Shown: piece by piece, positions 17,008-25,314 of the stretch
Layout: every line of letters starts with the position of its first letter
Numbering within the stretch: position 1 is the stretch's first letter
From: Porphyridium purpureum
Taxonomy: Eukaryota > Rhodophyta > Bangiophyceae > Porphyridiales > Porphyridiaceae
Direction of reading: 5' to 3'
DNA: 64,000 nucleotides
NCBI GenBank assembly: GCA_008690995.1
Contig: VRMN01000006.1
Coordinates: 827,501-891,500 of the forward strand
Position numbers and translations under genes: made by a program
The notes under the pieces: generated by a model
Told to the model about the DNA's origin: nothing
Database searches by the model: none
What the model saw: the letters and a program-made list of their open reading frames with translations, nothing else

Positions 17008-19005
17008 ATGTTTGCGGGAGCGCAACAACAGCAAGGGAAATCGGCGTCTGCGGGCGCTATGAGTTCAGAGGAGATTAAAGTGGCAGACCCGCTCAATTTG
17101 GTGCTGCGGTTGCCGTCCTCGCTCAGCGCGCTGCTGCAGGTCAAGAGCGGCGGGCTCAGAAACATGCTGCGGCTCAGGCTCGCGTCGCTGGCGTTCGCCG
17201 AGCTGCGCGGCTTCTCGGTCGTGCTGTACCCGCTCTCGGACCGTGCTCACATGAGCAAGGCAGACATGGAGCGCTTTGAAAACGCCATCGACGTGAAGAA
17301 GCTCTCGCAGCAGGTGTCGCCAGAGGACATCGTCATTATCAACTTGAAGGAGGCCAGCATGCTTGTATCCGCGTCCAAACGCTCCATATTGTTTCGCCGC
17401 GAGGACGAGCACAATATGGAGCTCGTGCTGCGCTCAGGCGCCCAATTCAGTACGTGGTCGGACGCGCTAGCGCGTGCCAAGGCGAGCCGGGACGTCTCGC
17501 TCGCGGACTTTCACATTGTCCGCCCGCTCGGGCAGGGCGCCGGTGGCAAGGTGTTTTTGGTGCGGGACCGCGAGAGCGGCGAGCAGCTCGCGCTCAAATG
17601 TGTCGAGAAGGCAGTCGTGACAAAGACAAGCGATAAGATGCGGCACGCCATGGACGAGCGGCTGGTGCTCGAATTATCGTGCGACCACCCGTTCATTCTG
17701 CAGCTGCGGTACGCCTTCCAGACGGAGCGCCGCTTGTACATGGTGACCGATTTCTGCAAGGGCGGCGACTTGTACGAGTACATGCGCAAGCGCGGACGCC
17801 CGCTTTCTGAGCGCCGCGCCCGGCGGCTCGGTGCGCAAATTTTGCTCGCGCTGGAACACATCCACTCGCTGCAGGCCATTTACCGCGACCTCAAGCTCGA
17901 GAATGTCCTATTAGACGACCGTGGCTATACACGGATCGCGGACTTTGGCCTCGCCAAGGTATTGGAGGGAGACAAGCAAGGCAACAGCACTCGGAGTTAC
18001 AGCTCGCCGAGCGCGCCAAGTCTCAGCGGGAGTACACACTCGGTCAGTGAAGACAGAAGTGGCGGGCGCAGCAGCGCTCTGCTACCATTGTCCGGAGCCT
18101 CGGCTAAATCGGCTGGCGCTGGGAAACCGCCGGCCGCAAAGCAAAAGACACCGGTCACATCTAAACAGCCGCCGCCGCCGCAGCAGCAGCAAAAACAAGC
18201 ATCCGCGTGGGGTACAACAACATTTTGCGGGACGCGTGAGTACGTTGCGCCAGAAATGCTCTCGGGTAAGCCATACGGACAGAGCATCGATGTCTGGGCT
18301 TTCGGTATTCTTATGTACGAAGTCTTGTGCGGCCGGACGCCGTTCTATGCCGAAGATCGTGACGAGGTATACAACAAGATTGAGACCGGTACTTTGACAT
18401 TTCCACCGCATCTCCACCCAGTAACAATGGACCTACTAACCAAATTACTCCACAAGGACGCTCAGAGCCGCCTCGGTGCCGGGCCCGGCGGGATCGCCGA
18501 GGTTAAGGGTCACCCTTTCTTCCGCGGCTTGGACTGGCAGGGCGTCATTGATAAGGTTGAGCATGGTGATAACCTTCCCACCATCGAGGTGGAGCCGACC
18601 GATCAAGATTTTGAGGAAATGATGACGGGCATCACATTTGATCTCGAAGATACGTGCGAATCTCGCGCCGCAAACGTTAGTCTGGACAAGTCCGCGGCCG
18701 GCTCGAAGGCATGGGCGGCGTTTATGCCACGCTCGGTGTCGGCCAAGAGCTCCCGGAGTCTCAAGAGTAGTCCGACAACGATGAGCAGGAGTGGGAAGAG
18801 CATAGTGAGCAGGGAGTTCAGCAAAAAGTCAAGCATTCCGGGCTATGCGTACTCGTATGTGGGCAAGCTTAGCGAAGACTGGGGCGGCAGCGACATCACT
18901 CGCGAAGGCATTGAGATGGAAAGGGGGCCTCGGCTCGGCACCGTGTCGCTCCGATCGGAGGACGCGACCAGCGCGGACAACGCGCCGCGCGTGAAGTCTG
19001 AATAG
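17008..19005 (+). CDS. AGC-family Ser/Thr protein kinase with activation-segment insert
   Basis: A 665-residue kinase. Residues 25-160 form a divergent PH-like module: beta-rich, ending in a Trp-containing helix (FSTWSDALARA). The kinase domain spans about 168-535. Its Gly loop is GQGAGGKV, the ATP-anchoring Lys197 lies in ALKC, the catalytic loop is YRDLKLEN (292-299), DFG is at 312-314, and the T-loop is TTFCGTREYVAPE with Thr405 as the expected PDK1 site. The YRD and basophilic acidic residues place it with Akt/S6K/PKC-like AGC kinases. Between DFG and the T-loop sits an ~80-residue Ser/Pro/Gln-rich insert (about 322-402), which is unusual. After the kinase domain come a short AGC-tail-like segment (EPTDQDFEEMMTGITF) and a Ser-rich basic region; no clear FxxF hydrophobic motif was found. 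It probably acts in nutrient or lipid signalling (inference). Confidence 0.9.
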   Translation: MFAGAQQQQGKSASAGAMSSEEIKVADPLNLVLRLPSSLSALLQVKSGGLRNMLRLRLASLAFAELRGFSVVLYPLSDRAHMSKADMERFENAIDVKKLSQQVSPEDIVIINLKEASMLVSASKRSILFRREDEHNMELVLRSGAQFSTWSDALARAKASRDVSLADFHIVRPLGQGAGGKVFLVRDRESGEQLALKCVEKAVVTKTSDKMRHAMDERLVLELSCDHPFILQLRYAFQTERRLYMVTDFCKGGDLYEYMRKRGRPLSERRARRLGAQILLALEHIHSLQAIYRDLKLENVLLDDRGYTRIADFGLAKVLEGDKQGNSTRSYSSPSAPSLSGSTHSVSEDRSGGRSSALLPLSGASAKSAGAGKPPAAKQKTPVTSKQPPPPQQQQKQASAWGTTTFCGTREYVAPEMLSGKPYGQSIDVWAFGILMYEVLCGRTPFYAEDRDEVYNKIETGTLTFPPHLHPVTMDLLTKLLHKDAQSRLGAGPGGIAEVKGHPFFRGLDWQGVIDKVEHGDNLPTIEVEPTDQDFEEMMTGITFDLEDTCESRAANVSLDKSAAGSKAWAAFMPRSVSAKSSRSLKSSPTTMSRSGKSIVSREFSKKSSIPGYAYSYVGKLSEDWGGSDITREGIEMERGPRLGTVSLRSEDATSADNAPRVKSE

Positions 19006-19122
19006 GACTTGCGAGCTTCTTTGCATCCTACCACCGCGCGATCAAGTTATTCTTTGTCATCGTACAATACACGCGATTGTCTAAGCTTCTACCATTTGGG
19101 ATTTTGCGTCGATCGGCTTGCT

Positions 19123-20346
19123 TTACCATTCGATGGACTCTGCATTCACAATACCGGCCGCTGGCTTTGCACCCGAGCGCGCTTGCTTCCCAGCGGTGCC
19201 GTAGTAGTTGGACCACTCGGCGCCATCTTTGGAGTAATAGTCCATTGGGTAGGCGCGCGTGCGCCACTCGACATGTCCGAGCGCTACCATAGCCTCATAC
19301 ACGGTGAGCAGCGGACGCGTGAAGGCCTCGCCCCAGTCGATGGAAAGGCGCGGACACGCGATCTGTACCCACGCATCAACGCCGCCGGCATGCTCAAGTG
19401 CTTGCAATTTCGTTGGCGAGATTTCCGACAGAAGAATCACAAAATAGCACCGCTTCTGTTCCCGAAACACGCGCGTGATGCGTGACAGAATTTTGGGCGA
19501 TCCCTGTCGTCCGAGCGTACCCAGAATGACGCCAAAGCGCTTTGCTCGCTGCGCGCTCTGCACCGCCGAGCTCCGCAGCGCCATCATCCTGTCGTGGTCG
19601 TAGTGCTCGCTTGTAAACGCTTTCGAGTAAGGGTCGTACCGGAACGCAGGCACCTCGGGGTTGGCAATCATCGCGGCTTCAAGGTGGAATCTGCCATCCG
19701 CTACGTACACAAGCGCGTCGCATTCTGCGAGTGAAGGTGCCGTACAGCCCAGCACTTCGCCGGGTGAGAGCGGCTTATTTTGCGGTATCTGCACAGCGCT
19801 CTCAAAGTATGCTTCCAGGCTTGGCCGCATCTCATGCAGACACGCCACAAATTGGATGGTGGCGATGAGTGCAATGCGGTCGGTACGCGCGAACTGGAGC
19901 TTCAGACACTCAACAAGGTGCGCCCAGTCAAATGATATGGACACAAAAACGTAGAGCATGGGCAGCAGGCACGAAGTGACCGGCACCAGGCACGAATGAC
20001 CATAGTGGATGAGAAAGTCGCAGCCCAACTGCGCGGCTGAAAAGTCGTCCACGCAGCACGCGCCGTACGTCACGTCGCCCATCACCACGCACTCAACACC
20101 TGCATGCTTGCCGAGCAAGTCCCCCAGCACCGACGCGTACATCAGCAGTCCCTCGGGCAGCTGAAGCGCCACGCGACGTGCCTTTGCCGTGCGCAAGCGC
20201 CACACGCACTTGTGCACCTCGAACGAATAATTGCTCGGCAGTGACGCTCGGATATCTGCGTTCAGCTCCTCATCTTGCAGGACTTCTGCCGGCACTGCCG
20301 ACGCCACTGTGCGCCGCACCACCCGCTCTATCCTGTTCTCAGCCAT
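19123..20346 (-). CDS. DPH1: 2-(3-amino-3-carboxypropyl)histidine synthase subunit 1 (diphthamide synthesis)
   Basis: A 407-residue protein. DPH1 works with DPH2 as an iron-sulfur radical enzyme that transfers the aminocarboxypropyl group of SAM to a histidine of elongation factor 2, the first step of diphthamide synthesis in the cytosol. Family marks are LQLPEGLLMYA (residues 61-71), DVTYGACCVDD (91-101), HYGHSCLVP (114-122), LGCTAPSL (197-204) and QIACPRLSIDWG (327-338). The three cluster Cys positions (C97/98, C199, C329) are present. Length is typical. ATG 20346 starts directly before the conserved region. The 3' end converges on the AGC kinase with a 117-base gap. Immediately upstream lies a decayed WD40-type gene on the other strand. 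Confidence 0.97.
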   Translation of the reverse strand: MAENRIERVVRRTVASAVPAEVLQDEELNADIRASLPSNYSFEVHKCVWRLRTAKARRVALQLPEGLLMYASVLGDLLGKHAGVECVVMGDVTYGACCVDDFSAAQLGCDFLIHYGHSCLVPVTSCLLPMLYVFVSISFDWAHLVECLKLQFARTDRIALIATIQFVACLHEMRPSLEAYFESAVQIPQNKPLSPGEVLGCTAPSLAECDALVYVADGRFHLEAAMIANPEVPAFRYDPYSKAFTSEHYDHDRMMALRSSAVQSAQRAKRFGVILGTLGRQGSPKILSRITRVFREQKRCYFVILLSEISPTKLQALEHAGGVDAWVQIACPRLSIDWGEAFTRPLLTVYEAMVALGHVEWRTRAYPMDYYSKDGAEWSNYYGTAGKQARSGAKPAAGIVNAESIEW

Positions 20347-20469
20347 GCGCCTCTCCTTGTCGCGCCGTTGCTTGTTCGCCTAGAGGCCGGCATGCGCGGC
20401 GCGTCGCGATGCGTGACGAGCGGCTCGTGGCCACGTTCGTGCGAAAGGGCGGTGCAGAGCGCACGCGGA

Positions 20470-21560
20470 GACGCGAGCGGCTGGATGCGGACAGTCGAGA
20501 GCGTGCGCAAAGCACCACGTGGCGTCTGCGTCGCATGACGGCTTGGTGACGCTGTGGGAGGCAGTCGCGCGTACCAGAGTGACGAGCAGGAGGGAGGCTG
20601 GAGCCAAATTGGTGAAAGCGCATCATGGTGCAGCCGTGCTAGACTGCAAATGGATACCCACCAGTGCCGAGGAAATTCGGCAGGTGTTTGGTGGCGCCGA
20701 CGATCAAGTAGCCGCGTGCGACGCGCTACACGCCTCTATTGTGCACGCTTCGTCGTTGGCCCGAGAGGCCGAGCCGAGCAAGTTGTCGAGCGCGAGCGAT
20801 GAGGGCTCAGTGAATTTGTACGGCACGCATGTCGCGCGGCGGCGAGACAGGCAGACCATGCACGCATCGTCAGCCTTTCGGAATGGCGCGATCTTATTCG
20901 GATCAGCGATTATACCTCACGCGTTGTTGCGCGCCGGGACTTCAGACCAAGCACGTGATGCACACGAGCGCGGAAGCTATGTGAGATGTGAGATGTGCCG
21001 CAGGAAACTGCTTTCTGCATGCGAGCACATGGTATGAGACAGAAAGCTGTCCCGTGAGGGTAGCTGCCTGTGCTCCGGATGATTAGACAGGTTTTCGTGC
21101 CAATGGGATGCCCAAGTGCTCGTCGCGGACGGCCGCGGCAGGCATCGATTCGGAGTTGAACGTGTAACGCTCCCCGGGTTTGTGGGAGCGGAGCAAAACT
21201 AACCGGCACGACGCCATGGTGGCGCTCGATTACCACGCAGACGCAATTGTAGAGGCAGACTGTGGCCCGTCCGGATGTCTTGCGACCGGAGGCAACGACG
21301 CCTCGGTCACCGCTGAGACACTCGAGCCGTCATAGCAGCTCTTTTAGACATCAAAATGAGAGATCGTGGACAGTGTTTGCAAGCCATCCGAAGGTTTATG
21401 GCGCGGCCCCACTGTTGTGTGGGATCTTGTGCTCTTAAGGGTTCCGGCTGAGCAGCGCGCTGCTCATGGGCTTCGCGTGTCGCGCCAGAGGAGATGAAAA
21501 GCTCAGCTTGCCCATTGCCCGCGGTTCTGATGAGGTATGCCGGTACGATCCGGAGTTTCG
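20470..21560 (+). pseudogene. Decayed WD40-repeat gene
   Basis: Several WD40-like blocks appear on the + strand, but no single frame holds them. One open frame (about 20500-21037) contains HHVASASHDGLVTLW, then HHGAAVLDCKW, FGGADDQVAACD and LSSASDEGSVNLY, which look like strand-d/W-D ends of successive repeats. A second frame carries MVALDYHADAIVEAD and CLATGGNDASV (about 21216-21290). A third has WTVFASHPKVYGAAP (about 21369-21413), and TVVWDLV (21411-21431) is back in the second frame. Stops and frame changes separate the blocks. The simplest reading is a pseudogene of a cytosolic WD40 propeller protein. A multi-intron gene is the alternative, but no good splice sites were seen. DPH7 is a WD40 protein of the diphthamide pathway, and the neighbour here is DPH1, so a DPH7 origin is worth testing but unproven. 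Confidence 0.55.
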
Positions 21561-21699
21561 ATAGTTCTAGAATTTGGGTATGTGTGGCAGAACGCTCAGA
21601 GCGAGGACGCAATTGCAATAACATCGACTCAAATAAAAAAGTATGTATTCACAACGCCATCGGCACGGTTTCCGTGATCCCTCGAATAGAAAACACATG

Positions 21700-24600
21700 T
21701 CACGAGACAAGAGCACTCACAAAATCGCTACATACCCGGACTGCGACGTCCAGTCTAAACTTTTCTGGAAGTCGCATAGGAATGTCTGGCGCAATCCGGA
21801 GTGCCATCTTCCCTCCCTTTGGATCTAGTTCCATCAGAACGAAGAAGGCTTCTTCCTCAAGCGAGACACGACTGCTACAATACATTTGTCCCGCACGATT
21901 TGCGACATGCGCAACTCCGTTCATACTCAAACGCTCCTTAAGGGCTGCCAGACTGGAGTCAGCTGTCAGTTTAGCGCTCACGCACACAGCACGCTTTGTT
22001 TCTGAGGCGGCAGCGGACGCAGCGTTCCACAGTTCCAGAAAGCGGGGTTTGGAAAGAGCGGCCCCGGGCCGGTCCAAAAAACACTCGAAAAAAGTGGTCG
22101 CGGCACACGCAAAGGCAGCAACACCAGTCGAGTCTGACTTGCACGCTAGATGCAAATCGCCTTGGACCGGGTCCGCCTCTCCGCCGAACGCGAGCGGTAG
22201 AAGCGCATGAACTTCCGCACCTGGCGCAATGGAATCTGACGTGAGCTGCAATCGCCCGGTTGCACGCAAACCCCACGCATTCTTCGCAAATTTGCACGCC
22301 ACGCCACTGATGGACTCCCGTGACGTATTCCGAAACACAAACTGAAATACGAATGATCTTCTGTCCGCGGCGCGCTTCACCGCACCGTGAATCGCGAGGC
22401 CTCTGTTCTGCTGGGCGCTCAGCAGAAGCGGCACATCTGGCACAGAGGACACGACCGAAGCGTCGTCAAAAGGATTCGAACCCGCGAACGGGTCGGCGGC
22501 GTGACTGGCATAAGAAGACGGAGGAGCAGCTTGCCTTGGCGGCTCTGAAAATATCGCTCCCAGCACCGAATCAGCATTGGCACCCGCCCTGCCTGCTCCA
22601 CTGCCGCGCGTTGGTGACAGCGCTGCTGCCCTTTCAAAGCTGACCAAAGGTACAGCTGCCGGGTTTTGCTCTTGCTTTGGTGCTTCCAGTCCAAAAAGAT
22701 CGCCCAGGATATCAGCGCTCGCCTTGAAACCGCCCGCTCGTGCCGCACTGGCGCTGCTGTAGCCGCTGGTGCGGCTACCGCTAACAGAAACGCCACTAGG
22801 TGCCGAATCGAGCAAATCAACAAGCAAAGGAGCATCATCTTTGGACGAATCGCCAGCGTTCGCAGTGCTGGCTTCGCGGCTTTCACGCGGCTGGGCCTCG
22901 AATTCAAGCAATGACGGATTCAAGTACAGGCACGCAGACAATGAACCCCAATGCCTCAAAACTGACTCCACTCTAGCCGCCGAGAAGTCGCCGGTCGCGA
23001 ACGAAACCACTGGCTTTTCGCACCTGAGCACAGCGTGCGCACGCTGTCCGCTTTCGAGCAGTCGCGCGTGTAGGATCGCGACATCGCGCATATCTGCGTC
23101 CTCAACGCTCGATGCCACTGCCTCCAGAAAGGAACGCACGGCGCCAAGAGAGGCGCCACCGCTGTATAGTGCGACTTTGACGCCACACGAGATAAGCTCC
23201 AGTTGCACTGATCGGACTTCGGAGCTCCAATCGGCAAGGAACTCGGCAAGCAGCTGCGCGGCGTTCTCAACATGCTCACAATACTCGCCCACGAGCCACA
23301 CCAAGATCATGCGCACCGCATCTGTGTTGACCTTGTCTACAAAACGTAACAGGCTCGCCACGTGCATTTCGAACCTCATCTTGTAGACGCGCAGCAGCTT
23401 GGAGAAAACCATGATAACGCTTTCAATGACGACCGGCTCGTCCAAGCGCAGCAAATCGATGAGCATATTGACGCAGCGATCGGCGTGGCGCGCGTGGCGT
23501 AAACCAATGGTTCCCACTGCCTCGACCACGTGACGAACGAATAGCATGTCCGGCTCGTTACAATTCTCGCGCAGCTCGGTGAAAATTTGGCTTATACTTG
23601 TGTCACTCACCAAGTCGACGAGCACGTGCACTTTCTCGACTTTGACGTACAACGGCTCATTGTAGCTGCACACGAATGCTTTGATATTATCCTGCAGGAA
23701 GGGTCCGTACTTTTGGATCATGCAGCGCAGACAGCGCAGCACAACGAAGCGCATCTCTGCGCTGCCCCCACTGGAGACGAGCGAAATTAGAGACGGCGAT
23801 AACTTGCGCAGAACCCCCTGGACGAGCTCCGGGTGCCGGGAAGGAGGATCCATGGCCGAAAGGGACACAATGATGAGATGCAGCGTGGCGTTTACCACGC
23901 CCGGATTGATATGATTCAGGCGCGACGTGACACTTTCAATGACGGACGCGGCATCTTCGGGTGTTGAGAAGTGTAGCGACTCAGACAGCGACTCGAGTAT
24001 TGTGATCTGAGACCATTCGGCGCACTGGTCTAGCATGGCAATCAAACGCGGCAACTGCGCCAGAGAAAAGTCGACGCGACCTCCGGACACGTCCGACAGC
24101 GCCGAAATCGCATTTGCCACCACCGTGGGGCTGGGGTCATCAAGCAAGCGCTTGAGCTCGTCCAAAAGCCCTTGCTCTTCCACGAGCGCCGGCACGATAT
24201 CGTGCAACTTGGCCACACACAACGCGGCCGTCTTTCGGACGTACGGACTTTCATCCCGCAACGCGCGCCCGAGCGGGTCGCAGATGTAGTCCATGAGATT
24301 CTCAACGCGAAGCGAGGACATTGTGCGCAAGGCCAGCGCTCGGAGGATTGGATTTGGCGCGACCGCATCCCTTGTGAGCGCATTGATTGCCAGAATGGCC
24401 AGATCTGGCTGCACCTCTGCGTAGTGAATCACAAACAGGTACACGAGCTTCTTGATCTCGAGATGCTCGCTCTGAACGCACTTGAGCACATCGGGGAACA
24501 ACGAGGACACGTTCCTGCCCACGGACATCCACACGACCGCTCGCTTGAGCGCCTGCTTACGCTCTGGCTTACTGGTCGCATTCAGCTGCGCGCGCAGCTG

Positions 24601-24720
24601 CGCCAACTCCTCCTTGCTCACTTCAGCATCCTCGTCAAGCGGCTCATCATACCCATATGTATCCTTGGGCCCGGTCACACTCGCCGTCACGCCCGCCACA
24701 AAGCCTTTCAAGTAGTCCAT
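21700..24720 (-). CDS. AP-complex beta subunit (beta-adaptin)
   Basis: A 1006-residue large adaptin that forms the core of a clathrin-adaptor complex at the Golgi/endosome or plasma membrane. The N-terminal two thirds are an ARM/HEAT solenoid. Recognisable marks are KRAVVWMSVGRNVSSLFPDV, KKLVYLFVIHYAEVQPDLA, LAINALTRD, NPILRALALRTMSSLRVE, and SPYVRKTAALCVAKLHDI. These fit AP-1/2 beta (or AP-4 beta) and not gamma/alpha/COPI. A Ser/Ala-rich hinge near residues 640-780 includes VLGAIFSEPPRQ. The C-terminal ear (about 790-1006) has the beta-sandwich plus platform layout. In the hinge I see no clear LLNLD-type clathrin box, only LLVDLLD. ATG 24720 (MDYLKGFV) is the first in frame; upstream codons are open only through GTG. 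The gene is divergent from the TBC gene across an AT-rich island. Confidence 0.95.
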   Translation of the reverse strand: MDYLKGFVAGVTASVTGPKDTYGYDEPLDEDAEVSKEELAQLRAQLNATSKPERKQALKRAVVWMSVGRNVSSLFPDVLKCVQSEHLEIKKLVYLFVIHYAEVQPDLAILAINALTRDAVAPNPILRALALRTMSSLRVENLMDYICDPLGRALRDESPYVRKTAALCVAKLHDIVPALVEEQGLLDELKRLLDDPSPTVVANAISALSDVSGGRVDFSLAQLPRLIAMLDQCAEWSQITILESLSESLHFSTPEDAASVIESVTSRLNHINPGVVNATLHLIIVSLSAMDPPSRHPELVQGVLRKLSPSLISLVSSGGSAEMRFVVLRCLRCMIQKYGPFLQDNIKAFVCSYNEPLYVKVEKVHVLVDLVSDTSISQIFTELRENCNEPDMLFVRHVVEAVGTIGLRHARHADRCVNMLIDLLRLDEPVVIESVIMVFSKLLRVYKMRFEMHVASLLRFVDKVNTDAVRMILVWLVGEYCEHVENAAQLLAEFLADWSSEVRSVQLELISCGVKVALYSGGASLGAVRSFLEAVASSVEDADMRDVAILHARLLESGQRAHAVLRCEKPVVSFATGDFSAARVESVLRHWGSLSACLYLNPSLLEFEAQPRESREASTANAGDSSKDDAPLLVDLLDSAPSGVSVSGSRTSGYSSASAARAGGFKASADILGDLFGLEAPKQEQNPAAVPLVSFERAAALSPTRGSGAGRAGANADSVLGAIFSEPPRQAAPPSSYASHAADPFAGSNPFDDASVVSSVPDVPLLLSAQQNRGLAIHGAVKRAADRRSFVFQFVFRNTSRESISGVACKFAKNAWGLRATGRLQLTSDSIAPGAEVHALLPLAFGGEADPVQGDLHLACKSDSTGVAAFACAATTFFECFLDRPGAALSKPRFLELWNAASAAASETKRAVCVSAKLTADSSLAALKERLSMNGVAHVANRAGQMYCSSRVSLEEEAFFVLMELDPKGGKMALRIAPDIPMRLPEKFRLDVAVRVCSDFVSALVS

Positions 24721-24879
24721 CCCCTTGTCGCCCGTGGGCACTCGCCGGAGCTGCGCGGCGAGCGAGACGGCAGCCGATCAACACGTCGCCACACTCAGTC
24801 ACACACACACACACACCACCATCCACACCTGCGCCACCGCTTCGCATTGCGCACACGCGCCGCACGCCCCGCCGCGCGG

Positions 24880-25205
24880 GATGACAATTGTCATCTTTCT
24901 CTGTAACAGTCATCTTTATGATTGTAAATGATAATAATATCATCTATATAAAAATTGTTTCATGATTTAAATTGAATGATGATTATATATCATCTTTAAA
25001 GAATACTTCTATACAAAGATGATAAAATGACATGCTTGAAAAATTATGACATGCCTGAGGAAATTAAAGATGGTAAAAGTCTATTATGATGCAAATATTA
25101 CATCTTTAATATTAAAGATGAAATTATTTTCATGATGCAGAGAATATGACATCATTGACGTTTGAAGATGATAAAATGTCATGGTTAGATCTGATGTGAT
25201 GACAT
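24880..25205. promoter_or_regulatory. AT-rich island 1 with ATCATCTTT dyads, divergent promoter
   Basis: About 325 strongly AT-rich bases sit inside GC-rich surroundings, between the divergent AP-beta and TBC genes. The island has a perfect 20-base palindrome at 25101-25120. GATGATAAAATG followed by A/T CATG occurs twice (25018-25034 and 25167-25183). ATATATCATCTTTAAAG lies at 24985-25001. The last 17-mer recurs exactly in island 2 (31101-31117). It likely acts as a bidirectional promoter, or it is a dispersed AT-rich repeat; the function is unknown. Confidence 0.6.
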
Positions 25206-25314
25206 GTGAGCGCGAGAAGAATCTTGGAAAAGTTGCGAGTGGCGCGATGCGTGGGTGTAGAGGCGCGGAGAAGGACGGGAAGGGCTGCTGTGGAGCTGTG
25301 GCGTGGAGCGGACG

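Noticed and set aside
16161-17165. 334-codon open frame on the minus strand
   Set aside because: Ser/Pro/Arg/Thr low-complexity product arising from the G-rich leader of the AGC kinase and overlapping that gene's start; no domain-like segment.
21494-22210. 238-codon plus-strand frame
   Set aside because: Mostly antisense to the ear domain of AP-beta, whose conservation is clear on the other strand.
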